Part shown: one piece after another, positions 13,515 to 20,794 of the stretch
Numbering within the stretch: the first letter of the stretch is position 1
Layout of the letters: every line of letters begins with the position of its first letter
IMG/VR virus record: IMGVR_UViG_3300036820_000642
Coordinates: 1-56,119 of that record
Direction: 5' to 3' (one strand)
DNA from: a virus
DNA length: 56,119 nt
Made by a program: the position numbers and the translations under genes
Notes under the pieces: model-generated
Seen by the model: only the letters and a program-made list of their open reading frames with translations
Database searches by the model: none
Told to the model about the DNA's origin: nothing

Positions 13515-13777
13515 ATCTGTTCCCCGCCGCGTATCGCCAATCCCAGCGGCGCGACGGCAAGAGCCCCTTGTATCTCGGCCATTTCATAGACCGCGGTAAC
13601 GAGGTCTTCTTTGGTCGCGGCAGTGTCGATCGGGCCGCGTATGCTGCCGTCTCGGTTTCTCGCTAGGAATGCATAGTATTCTTTCCAGACTTCCGGGGAA
13701 GCCTGGGTCATGAATATTCCTGTTATGACGAGCGCGGCTAGGTTCTGTGTGTCGGAATTTGCGAGAGTGATTTGCAT
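13511..13777 (-). CDS. Hypothetical protein
   Basis: 88 residues from a minus-strand ATG at 13777, with AGGAG eleven bases upstream. Helical with a mildly hydrophobic start (NLAALVITGIFMTQ) and a C-terminal region with MAEIQGALAVAPLGLAI. No recognised domain. Confidence 0.55.
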   Translation of the reverse strand: MQITLANSDTQNLAALVITGIFMTQASPEVWKEYYAFLARNRDGSIRGPIDTAATKEDLVTAVYEMAEIQGALAVAPLGLAIRGGEQI

Positions 13778-13825
13778 CTTGGGTGAGACTCCTTTGCTAG
13801 GGGGAGGGGACCGCCCATTACGGAG

Positions 13826-14152
13826 TTACCCGCGCTGGAGAAACCAGCGGAGAACTTTGACAGCGCCTTCTGTGGTTTCATCGGTCTCTTCGAGCCGGAT
13901 ACACTGGGCGCCTTCAAACTCGTAGGTCATGCGCTCGACGAGTCTGAGTGACCGGAGTGCGGAGAGCACTTCTTGGTCTGTGTGGCCGATGTGCGTGATG
14001 GTCACGGCGCATTGGCCTGGCTTGTGGCCGGTCTTGTATTTGCGGCCTTTCGCGATTTCTGCGGGGGTGAGCTGTTCACCGCACCGACCTCGGCATTGGG
14101 GTTGTTCCTCGGTGGCGTCAGCCTCCGGGGCTTCTGCTACGGCTGCTGTCAT
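13826..14152 (-). CDS. Possible zinc-finger regulator
   Basis: 108 residues from a minus-strand ATG at 14152, with a GGAGGAAAC site. An acidic leader is followed by QCRGRCGEQLTPAEIAKGRKYKTGHKPGQC, whose Cys/His spacing looks like a small zinc finger. A C-terminal helix-loop (EVLSALRSLRLVERMTYE) resembles part of a winged helix. DNA-binding is possible but not shown. Confidence 0.5.
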   Translation of the reverse strand: MTAAVAEAPEADATEEQPQCRGRCGEQLTPAEIAKGRKYKTGHKPGQCAVTITHIGHTDQEVLSALRSLRLVERMTYEFEGAQCIRLEETDETTEGAVKVLRWFLQRG

Positions 14153-14239
14153 TCCGTTTCCTCCTCCGGGTTTAGGCCCCTGGCTCGGCCGCGCCCCTCA
14201 GCGCGTGTTACCGCTTCGCGTCCCAGTGGAGCTATGTAC

Positions 14240-14265
14240 GGCCACGATACATTTGGGTCGTGGCC
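14240..14265. repeat. Inverted repeat upstream of 14152 gene
   Basis: Arms GGCCACGA (14240-14247) and TCGTGGCC (14258-14265) enclose 10 bases, in the gap between two minus-strand genes. A CGTGTTACCG (a single half-site of the recurrent operator-like element) lies about 30 bases away. It may be a terminator for the upstream gene or an operator for the downstream one. Confidence 0.45.
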
Positions 14266-14288
14266 TATCGTGAGATTTACGAAAGTTT

Positions 14289-15050
14289 CTACCCGCTTGC
14301 CCCAATAACTGTGTTTGGAGATACGGCATCCGGGGACAATCCGAACCTCGGCGGCGGGGTAGGCACAACCTGTTGCGTCGGCGCCAGCGAACCCCTCCGC
14401 TGCGACAAGATGACCTCGGCAAGCCGATCCAACGGCCAGCCAGCCCCGTTAGCGAGCGCTGACAGGTAGATCTCTGGCCATCCCGCCACGTCGTACACCA
14501 GCGGGTCGCGCTCGGTGATGCCGGACCAGGCCATCACGCCGGCCGGCAGGACAAGTGTCTGCGCGTCCAGCGCGACCGGCTGCCACCATGCGATTGGTAT
14601 TGTCCGGTATTCGACTATTCCTTGTGCTCCTAGCCCTCGGGCTAGGTACCCTCGCCTCCAGGCGAGATGACAGAGCACACCCAAGGGAGTGAACCCGCAG
14701 GAATCCTCTAGATGGAATTTGGATTGCGGGTATATCCCCGAGTAGAGCGCTTCTGCCCATTCCTCCCGGATGTGCGGATACATTAATCCCCCCTGGTTGG
14801 TGCGGCGCCTACGTCTGTAGATGTACGGGATGGCGGCGAGTGCCGCTGTCGCGGCGAGCCCTGCCATTACCGGGTAACGGCGCCTGTAGTGGCAGTCAGA
14901 TGCCAGCACGCAGCCGATTACCGTGGCTTCCCACACAGTGAACAAGGCGATGGTGTGCCAGGCGGTGTAGGTGCGGTACTTATCCATGTTGCGGCCTAAC
15001 TTGACCGCTGCCGCGCCTCCCCCCATAGGATTGCGCGTCCCAGCAGTCAC
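14289..15050 (-). CDS. Membrane protein fused to divergent CCLGV-like domain
   Basis: Up to 253 residues on the minus strand. The first 85 include two hydrophobic helices (TIALFTVWEATVIGCVLA and MAGLAATAALAAIPYIY) and a basic cluster. From residue 90 it reads IREEWAEALYSGIYPQSKF, FTPLGVLCHLAW, LPAGVMAWSGI and PLDRLAEVI, the CCLGV-family pattern with the double cysteine lost. An internal ATG near 14789 with GGGGGATTA upstream could also make the domain alone. The start is uncertain: GTG 15050 or a later ATG. Confidence 0.55.
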   Translation of the reverse strand: MTAGTRNPMGGGAAAVKLGRNMDKYRTYTAWHTIALFTVWEATVIGCVLASDCHYRRRYPVMAGLAATAALAAIPYIYRRRRRTNQGGLMYPHIREEWAEALYSGIYPQSKFHLEDSCGFTPLGVLCHLAWRRGYLARGLGAQGIVEYRTIPIAWWQPVALDAQTLVLPAGVMAWSGITERDPLVYDVAGWPEIYLSALANGAGWPLDRLAEVILSQRRGSLAPTQQVVPTPPPRFGLSPDAVSPNTVIGASG

Positions 15051-15080
15051 TGTGCGTACCGCACATGACTACACCCCGAT

Positions 15081-15110
15081 GTTGCCAATGTCAAGCGAAA
15101 CACCGGTAAC
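15081..15110. promoter_or_regulatory. Operator-like element GTTGCCA-N16-CGGTAAC
   Basis: GTTGCCA (15081-15087) and CGGTAAC (15104-15110) lie upstream of the minus-strand gene starting at 15050. Flanking bases (GAT before, AACAC inside, ACG after) resemble the copies at 741-770 and 22028-22057, supporting a common binding protein. Confidence 0.5.
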
Positions 15111-15121
15111 ACGCTGCGTGT

Positions 15122-15556
15122 TCACTCCGTGAGGCGTTCGAGCGCTGCCTGTATCTCCTCGCGCCGGTACCCCTGGACAAGGCGCTGACTGGGGACTTCA
15201 CGCACCTTCGTGGACTCGACTTCTTCGCCGATAGCGGCGGACAGCTTGTGCTGGCCACTCCGCGCGGAATCCCAGTCTTCCGCGTAGGGCCGGTTGTTCA
15301 TGCCGCGCAACAGGTCGCGGATCGTCGCGGAGGGCAGGCCCCCGCGGTCGGGGTAGCGTTCGCTCCACACTCTGATGATGTCTGCATAGAGCTGGAGGCG
15401 TTCTATCTCGGCTAGCTCGGCGCGCAGCGCTTCCAACTCGCCCTCGCGGGCGGTGATCTCCGCGCGCAGCCTCGCTAGCCGTTGGCTGTAATCCCTCAAT
15501 GTCTGTGGCCTCCGCGTGTCGCTCCCAAAACGCGGTGATTCCCCTCCCAGCGCCAA
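15122..15556 (-). CDS. Coiled coil plus DUF3631 C-terminal-like domain
   Basis: 144 residues on the minus strand. Residues about 20-55 form a coiled coil (LARLRAEITAREGELEALRA). The rest (ADIIRVWSERYPDR, RPYAEDW, KLSAAIGEEVESTKVRE, GYRREEI) aligns with the C-terminal domain of the helicase-like protein encoded next (IRKVWTGD, APYATRW, ELATLLRPKGIGPKKMR, GYERTMF). It looks like a detached duplicate of that domain and may regulate or load the larger protein. The start codon choice is not firm. Confidence 0.6.
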   Translation of the reverse strand: MALGGESPRFGSDTRRPQTLRDYSQRLARLRAEITAREGELEALRAELAEIERLQLYADIIRVWSERYPDRGGLPSATIRDLLRGMNNRPYAEDWDSARSGQHKLSAAIGEEVESTKVREVPSQRLVQGYRREEIQAALERLTE

Positions 15557-15625
15557 GCGGGCAGCGCTGGGAGGGAAGGTGATGCACCTACTTTAGTGGA
15601 GACCGGAACACCGTAACACCGCCTC

Positions 15626-16777
15626 CTAGCTGGCGTGTTCCGGTTGTTCCGCATGTTCCGGTTGATTTGCCACGCTGGCATCCTGTTCGGCCCAAAGCGG
15701 ATCAAACATGGTCCGTTCGTAGCCTGCGGCGGGGTCGCCGCCCTCAATCCGCATCTTCTTCGGCCCGATACCCTTGGGCCGAAGCAGTGTCGCCAGCTCC
15801 TGCTTGGCGACGAGCGGGTTGTCCTTCGGCCACCTGGTGGCGTACGGAGCGCCCGGCAGCACCATGAGGCGCTGAATGAGGGTAGTGCTGTACATGCGGT
15901 CCCCAGTCCATACCTTGCGGATGTCAAGGAGGAGCTGTGCCAGCGGAGACAACACGGGTTCTGCGGCTATGCCGCCCGTGATCTCTTCATAGGCGGCGTG
16001 GATGCGTTCTAGCCACCCGTGGCCGGCGACCTGGGCGATGGCGAATAGCGGTTGCCATTTCTCTGCCTTCCGGTCTTCGCAACCGTCTGGCAGGTCTGGC
16101 ATTGCGTCGGACAGTTCGAGCGCGTTCATCTTTGCCCACTGTCCCATTGACTGCCCGATTCCCACTCCCCACGAACTGTGGATTCTGGGATCAAACTTGC
16201 TGATTTCCTGTTCCGGTTTGCGCTTCTCCATGTAAACCAGGATGCTGCGCGTCATGCATGCACGCGGCAGGAAACGGAGACCGGCGAATACGATCGGGCA
16301 GTAGATCGGCTGTTCAATGATCTCATCCGAGCCTGAGCATTTGTCGTTGGTTCCATCCCATGCGAAACTGGAATTGAATGGTCCCTGGAATTGGGGAGCG
16401 GAGTTTTCCGTGCGGAAAATCCGGTCCGTCTCATCCATGGCGACTATCCCACCAGTCTTGGATTTCTTAACCATCCACCGAACGAACGTCGGTGCACTGT
16501 AGTTGCCTTCCAAGACTTTCGGCCTGTCCGAGAGCAGGGTGGTTAGCCTGCGGACTCTGCTCTTACCCGATTCGGGTAGGTCGGACAGTATCCCGAGGTG
16601 CGGCGTGAAGTTCCACGCCTTGAACACATAGGTGTGCATCGCCCATGCGGCTAGCATGTCCGCGTAGGTAGAGCCTGGCAGTACCGCGAATTCACGATAG
16701 AAGTTCGCGGCCTGGTCCAGGAGTTCCGCCCCTGTTTCGAGGGGCATCTGCTCTCTTTCGGGCATGAGTGTGTTCAA
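15626..16777 (-). CDS. DUF3631-type helicase-like ATPase
   Basis: 383 residues from a minus-strand TTG at 16777, chosen because AGGGAGAATCAG lies right before it. Motifs are a Walker A variant DLPESGKSRV, Walker B GIVAMDETD, and an arginine-rich sensor region (RACMTRSILVYMEKR). The C-terminus (LLLDIRKVW to MFDPLWA) is the DUF3631-like end. These actinobacterial proteins resemble helicases of mobile elements and phages, so a replication role is likely. The next minus-strand gene upstream ends at 16868. Confidence 0.75.
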   Translation of the reverse strand: MNTLMPEREQMPLETGAELLDQAANFYREFAVLPGSTYADMLAAWAMHTYVFKAWNFTPHLGILSDLPESGKSRVRRLTTLLSDRPKVLEGNYSAPTFVRWMVKKSKTGGIVAMDETDRIFRTENSAPQFQGPFNSSFAWDGTNDKCSGSDEIIEQPIYCPIVFAGLRFLPRACMTRSILVYMEKRKPEQEISKFDPRIHSSWGVGIGQSMGQWAKMNALELSDAMPDLPDGCEDRKAEKWQPLFAIAQVAGHGWLERIHAAYEEITGGIAAEPVLSPLAQLLLDIRKVWTGDRMYSTTLIQRLMVLPGAPYATRWPKDNPLVAKQELATLLRPKGIGPKKMRIEGGDPAAGYERTMFDPLWAEQDASVANQPEHAEQPEHAS

Positions 16778-16867
16778 CTGATTCTCCCTATTGTTGATTC
16801 TCAATGTTGTCCAGTACACTAAAGGCCACACATCGAGGTCGGTGTGTAGCCTATGGCCTACTGGAAT

Positions 16868-17032
16868 TCAGCGCACGTCCGTGCGCCACTCTTCAATGAA
16901 CCGTTTCGTCTCCTGGTCATAGCGGATGATGTGGCTTCCGCCGAAGGTGACCATGGGGAACTGGCCGGAGATGAGGTTTTCTTGATCACTCTTGGTCAAG
17001 AGATTGTCTATCTCGTCTGTCACATCTTTCAT
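16868..17032 (-). CDS. Small hypothetical protein (54 aa)
   Basis: Minus-strand ATG at 17032 to TGA at 16868. It reads MKDVTDEIDNLLTKSDQE, then SGQFPMVTFGGSHIIRYD and a charged end. Its start overlaps the stop of the next gene upstream (ATGA), so unlike the rest of the array it has no leader of its own. Confidence 0.55.
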   Translation of the reverse strand: MKDVTDEIDNLLTKSDQENLISGQFPMVTFGGSHIIRYDQETKRFIEEWRTDVR

Positions 17033-17262
17033 GGAATGGGTACCTGTTCCCCGTTCTCAAACATCGCTACCGGCGTCGGCAACACATCGGACTCAAAGTG
17101 GTTGTCGTTGTACACGCATGCCGTGACCGGACACTCTGTGCCCTGGACTACTTCTATCCGGCCGCGCGTGTGGTCGGCCGCTGCCTGGTAGGCCTCATCC
17201 TTCGACACAGCCACCTTAACGTAGTGGCCTCCAGACAACACCGTGTATGTGGTGTCTAGCAT
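17029..17262 (-). CDS. Small hypothetical protein
   Basis: 77 residues from a minus-strand ATG at 17262. N-terminal beta and helix (TTYTVLSGGHYVKVAVSKDE), then a segment with two cysteines (GTECPVTACVYND). It overlaps the membrane gene at 17256 by 7 bases. Unknown function. Confidence 0.55.
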   Translation of the reverse strand: MLDTTYTVLSGGHYVKVAVSKDEAYQAAADHTRGRIEVVQGTECPVTACVYNDNHFESDVLPTPVAMFENGEQVPIP

Positions 17263-17501
17263 CCTGCCACGTCTCCACCTTGGGACTGGCAGTACGGGGA
17301 CACCACAGTGTTGTTGTGGTGCCCCAGCTCTATACCGGCCGCCACACCCGCGATGACCGACACAGCCAGGACGAGCACAGCGATCCACGCCACAAGGAAC
17401 ATGGCGTTCCGTGTCTGCCGTGTGTTCTGCTCAATCATGGCGAGATGCTGCCTGATCTCGCGTTCTGACGTGTTGTCCGCGGCAGGCGTGTTGTTTTCCA
17501 T
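17256..17501 (-). CDS. Single-pass membrane protein
   Basis: 81 residues from a minus-strand ATG at 17501. A charged helical N-terminus (REIRQHLAMIEQNTRQTRN) precedes one transmembrane helix (FLVAWIAVLVLAVSVIAGVA) and a short outer tail with two cysteines. Leader: GGAGAATCAAT. Confidence 0.6.
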   Translation of the reverse strand: MENNTPAADNTSEREIRQHLAMIEQNTRQTRNAMFLVAWIAVLVLAVSVIAGVAAGIELGHHNNTVVSPYCQSQGGDVAGC

Positions 17502-17580
17502 ATTGATTCTCCAATTCCTCTGGTTAGTTCTGCCCTAGCGGGCACCAAACCAGCCGAGGAATCGGCTGGAATGGAACACG

Positions 17581-17823
17581 CTAGCGACTCTTAAGACCAA
17601 TGAGAATATGCCACTCACGCAATGCGGAGGGGTGGCTTTCACAGTGCGCTACGAAAGTTTGTGTCGCACAGTCATAAACCGACCATTTACCCGCACCCAT
17701 GGGCACCGTGGCATACCGCGCAATAAGCTTCTCGTTAATTCCTGACGATATACTCATTACAGACCAACTTCCGCTTTCAACGCTGCCAACTCCGTTGGCG
17801 TTATAGATGCCATGCTTATCCAT
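17581..17823 (-). CDS. Array protein, unknown
   Basis: 80 residues from a minus-strand ATG at 17823, with the leader AAGGGGAGAGAATCA directly before it. Beta-rich centre (ESGSWSVMSISS, ARYATVPMGAGKWSVYDC). No recognised family; hairpins flank it on both sides. Confidence 0.55.
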   Translation of the reverse strand: MDKHGIYNANGVGSVESGSWSVMSISSGINEKLIARYATVPMGAGKWSVYDCATQTFVAHCESHPSALREWHILIGLKSR

Positions 17824-17938
17824 TGATTCTCTCCCCTTTATTGTGCGTTTCTAGCCGTACTCCAAAATGGTCACTGTGACAATAACCTCACACTCTAGGA
17901 TGTGAGAATATGCTCACTTTGACCATTAAGGAGAAAGG

Positions 17939-18247
17939 CTAGACCCCAACAGGATTAACAACGAAACGTTGAATGCTGTAATCCCGCATCAAACCTGCGA
18001 CATGCCAGTAAGCGGAATTACCGCGGTCGTCGACAACCTTCAAGAACAGATCACGGATATCATCGCTGCGAATCGAGACTGTCTCGACTCCATCCCGATA
18101 GCGGACAATCGCGCGAGCATGCCGCACAACCGCCGGCCAATCCACACGACCCCAAATAACCGTGGCGTTGGTTTCCGCGGCGCGCATGACTTCATATAGT
18201 CCGGCCGCTTCCGCGAGCGTGAGATTGCCCCAATTGGTGGTTCCCAT
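17939..18247 (-). CDS. Array protein, unknown
   Basis: 102 residues from a minus-strand ATG at 18247, with the leader AGAGGGGAGAGAATCAA. Helical start (LTLAEAAGLYEVMRAAE), then alternating strands (VWGRVDWPAVVRHARAIVRY). A minus-strand terminator (18295-18330) lies immediately upstream, ending the previous gene. No family is recognised. Confidence 0.55.
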   Translation of the reverse strand: MGTTNWGNLTLAEAAGLYEVMRAAETNATVIWGRVDWPAVVRHARAIVRYRDGVETVSIRSDDIRDLFLKVVDDRGNSAYWHVAGLMRDYSIQRFVVNPVGV

Positions 18248-18294
18248 TTGATTCTCTCCCCTCTGTTAGATACCTCCGTTTAGGCACCTACAGC

Positions 18295-18330
18295 AAAAAA
18301 GGATCAACACCACAATGGGTGTTGATCCTT
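18295..18330 (-). terminator. Intrinsic terminator in gene array
   Basis: A 13-bp stem, AAGGATCAACACC (18299-18311) with GGTGTTGATCCTT (18318-18330). On the minus strand the stem is followed by six T, a textbook rho-independent terminator for the gene ending at 18346. Confidence 0.85.
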
Positions 18331-18345
18331 CTCTACTGTCAGCGT

Positions 18346-18564
18346 CTAGGAAATGATGCTCACACACTCCCAACACGTAACCTCACTACGATGCGTCGCC
18401 AGATGCCCAGCCTCATCGCCTGGGCGCGTCTCCGCGGACCCGCACACGGGTTCTGCGCGCCACAGAGGCCCATCGTCCAGCCAATCGGACAGGTCCACAG
18501 CATGAACCGTCCCATCGTCATACTCCACACCCTCATAACCCGCAGGTGTATGAATGCTAACCAT
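18346..18564 (-). CDS. Array protein, unknown
   Basis: 72 residues from a minus-strand ATG at 18564, chosen because the leader GAGGGGAGACAAGAGTCAAC precedes it. Acidic middle (YEGVEYDDGTVHAVDLSDW) and C-terminal Cys/His residues (EVTCWECVSI) with a CxxC. Could bind metal. Confidence 0.55.
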   Translation of the reverse strand: MVSIHTPAGYEGVEYDDGTVHAVDLSDWLDDGPLWRAEPVCGSAETRPGDEAGHLATHRSEVTCWECVSIIS

Positions 18565-18662
18565 GTTGACTCTTGTCTCCCCTCTTACGTGTGCTCTCAT
18601 CTAGGCACACTCCACAATGCCCGCACTACCGAGGTAGCGCATTGGGCACAGTGGGGCAGTGT

Positions 18663-18983
18663 CTAGCTGTCCGAGTCGTCCGCGAACATGGCCAGTACCT
18701 CTGACCAACGTCCCAACTGTTCGCCCATCATTTCCGCGTAGATGCGAGCGGCTTCCGCATGCGTCTTAGGCGTACCCGTAGTCAGGGCATCCTGTCCGCG
18801 GGTGACGTACTCGTACTTGTGGACCACATGCCCATCAACCACGAGCGCCGTATCCCATCCGCCGGCGTAGGCCTGGCCTACCGTGCCTCCACCAGCCTTA
18901 GACACATGAATCGTCATGATGTTAGGCGCAGCATCCACGGAGTATTCTGGCGAACCCGAGTAATCAAACTCGAAAGCATCCAT
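18663..18983 (-). CDS. Array protein, unknown
   Basis: 106 residues from a minus-strand ATG at 18983 with the leader AGAGGAGAGAATCAC. A beta-rich N-terminal half (EYSVDAAPNIMTIHVSKAGG, WDTALVVDGHVVHKYEYVT) is followed by two helices. Acidic overall. Unknown function. Confidence 0.55.
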   Translation of the reverse strand: MDAFEFDYSGSPEYSVDAAPNIMTIHVSKAGGGTVGQAYAGGWDTALVVDGHVVHKYEYVTRGQDALTTGTPKTHAEAARIYAEMMGEQLGRWSEVLAMFADDSDS

Positions 18984-19062
18984 GTGATTCTCTCCTCTTT
19001 GCGTAGAGTCCTGATTGACTCAACACCCCACCCTACAGGGTGGGGGATTCAACCAACCAACC

Positions 19063-19488
19063 TCAATCCTTCGGCACATACGCAACCCACTTACCGCGCG
19101 ACACACGCGCATGATCATGATTCGCAGTAGCCGCATACGCGCCATTCACAAGCACATCGGCGCCCAACACTGCGCAGCTTGACCACCCAAGCAAGCGATT
19201 GAATTCATAGTCGGGAATGTCGTCACAGTGACTCTGCACAGTCCACATGCCCATGTGCTTAAAGTCGGTAGACCGATATAGATACCCGACTACCTCACCC
19301 GAGGTAAGGTCGATAACCGCCAATTCATGTCCTGTATCGTCATACGCGTAGCGGACACGCGCAATCGGCTTATCCCAACGCTGGCCGCTAGGCCCAGATA
19401 CGCACATGCGATACAGGACACAGGAACCCTCCCAATCCACTAGTAGTTTGTGGATATTGGCAGCATTCCGTAGCGCTTTAGCACCCAT
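19063..19488 (-). CDS. Array protein, unknown
   Basis: 141 residues from a minus-strand ATG at 19488 with the leader AGGAGACGAGAATCA. Contains CVLYRMCVSGPSGQRWDKPI, IARVRYAYDDTGHELAVID and a C-terminal ATANHDHARVSRGKW. Mixed alpha/beta, no motif recognised. One of the largest members of the array. Confidence 0.55.
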   Translation of the reverse strand: MGAKALRNAANIHKLLVDWEGSCVLYRMCVSGPSGQRWDKPIARVRYAYDDTGHELAVIDLTSGEVVGYLYRSTDFKHMGMWTVQSHCDDIPDYEFNRLLGWSSCAVLGADVLVNGAYAATANHDHARVSRGKWVAYVPKD

Positions 19489-19575
19489 TGATTCTCGTCT
19501 CCTCTCAACTGTTGTCACTCAACAGTCAACAGCGCTCCACTCACGGTGGAGCCCTGCAAACCATTGACCAACCAC

Positions 19576-19818
19576 TCACGCCGCAATGTCTTCCAACGGC
19601 ATCACCCGCGCCCAACGACGCGCCGCGCCGATATCCGCTGGCGTGTCCAACTCGTCAACCACTGCCATGGGATGGAGGCGTATGAGTCCGTCAACCGCAC
19701 TCGATACACATCCGAACGGAGTAGGCCCAACAACATGCCTGCCATCCGCCAGGAACATTTCCGCCCACACTGGGCAGTCATCACCCGGTAGGGTGAACAC
19801 GTAATACTGCTCATTCAT
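19576..19818 (-). CDS. Array protein, unknown
   Basis: 80 residues from a minus-strand ATG at 19818 with the leader GAGGAGACAAGGGAGTCAAC. Beta-rich start (QYYVFTLPGDDCPVWAEMFL), then a helix with Arg/Ala. Unknown function. Confidence 0.55.
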   Translation of the reverse strand: MNEQYYVFTLPGDDCPVWAEMFLADGRHVVGPTPFGCVSSAVDGLIRLHPMAVVDELDTPADIGAARRWARVMPLEDIAA

Positions 19819-19902
19819 GTTGACTCCCTTGTCTCCTCTTTGGTTAGGCACTAGGTACCTACAGCAACGCGCCTCCACACAGAGGCGCACCACTGTCAAC
19901 AC

Positions 19903-20394
19903 CTAGTCCGGAATCTCCGACCGACGATTGGTCCCCAAGAACCAATCCAAAACCCGTATCGCATGACACATAGACAGCCGCTCTATCGCGTGCTCGGGCA
20001 TGTCCCGCACAGCAGCGAGCAACGCAGCTTGCTTAGCTGCACACAGCTCCGTCACTGTCCTGTCTTTGATGTCATCCCAAGTGGTACCTGTGTGCAGGTC
20101 ACGTGTGACCGCATCGGTAATCACAGGAATGGACACGTTGTCCAACGGTCGCCGGGCACGTAGGCGCATGTCCACGATGTCAGACACCGCATTCATACGC
20201 TCTTGCCATGCTTCCCAATCACCAGGATCGGGCACGCCCTGCAACAGGTACTCGTTCGCGTCCACATAGTCATGCAACGCAGAGAACGAATTGACATCCG
20301 CCGGCACATCCATCTCCGGGTTCACGATGTCAGAATCGATAAGAGCCATCACCCTATCGGCCCATACCTGTAGAGCACGTTCTTGTATTCCCAT
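19903..20394 (-). CDS. Array protein, helical
   Basis: 163 residues from a minus-strand ATG at 20394 with the leader GAGGAGAGAATCAGC. Almost all alpha-helix (ERALQVWADRVMALIDSDI, WQERMNAVSDIVDMRLRA, CAAKQAALLAAVRDM). The largest array gene. No family is recognised. Confidence 0.55.
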   Translation of the reverse strand: MGIQERALQVWADRVMALIDSDIVNPEMDVPADVNSFSALHDYVDANEYLLQGVPDPGDWEAWQERMNAVSDIVDMRLRARRPLDNVSIPVITDAVTRDLHTGTTWDDIKDRTVTELCAAKQAALLAAVRDMPEHAIERLSMCHAIRVLDWFLGTNRRSEIPD

Positions 20395-20468
20395 GCTGAT
20401 TCTCTCCTCTCGATTGGCCCTAACAGCCATGGCAGCGACCCCACACCGTGGGGTCACCACCAAACCAG

Positions 20469-20708
20469 CTAGGACAAATCAGCCCGACCATTCCTAACCG
20501 CATGGTCGGCACTACCCAACCCATGAACGAGCAAGGCAGCATCGCGCAGACTGCGCAGTGTCAGCACCTCACCTCCGGCCAGCGTGACAATCCTCGCGTC
20601 ATAGACGCGATACCAGCCACGGATGAGATGCGTTTCCTTGTGATGATCCAATGCACGGTTCACTGTCTCGTCAGTGCACTTGTGATCACCGATCTTGACC
20701 GATGCCAT
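20469..20708 (-). CDS. Array protein, unknown
   Basis: 79 residues from a minus-strand ATG at 20708, only two bases after the stop of the tiny membrane gene. It lacks its own leader, so it depends on coupling. Contains CTDETVNRALDHHKETHLI and YRVYDARIVTLAGGEVLTL. Confidence 0.55.
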   Translation of the reverse strand: MASVKIGDHKCTDETVNRALDHHKETHLIRGWYRVYDARIVTLAGGEVLTLRSLRDAALLVHGLGSADHAVRNGRADLS

Positions 20709-20710
20709 GA

Positions 20711-20794
20711 TCAGTACCCGTAGCCGTTCGCGAGAATGGCCACAGCGATGATCAGAACCCACGCAGACACGACAACGATCATCTTGGTAGACAT
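20711..20794 (-). CDS. Tiny transmembrane peptide (27 aa)
   Basis: A minus-strand ATG at 20794 with the leader CGAGAGGAGAGGCG. After the head MSTK, residues 5-22 are one membrane helix (MIVVVSAWVLIIAVAILA), with a short NGYGY tail. First gene of the array in transcription order. Confidence 0.6.
   Translation of the reverse strand: MSTKMIVVVSAWVLIIAVAILANGYGY

Noticed and set aside
13826-14308. Long plus-strand frames opposite the minus-strand gene cluster
   Set aside because: They mirror minus-strand genes that have ribosome sites, overlaps and protein-like composition.
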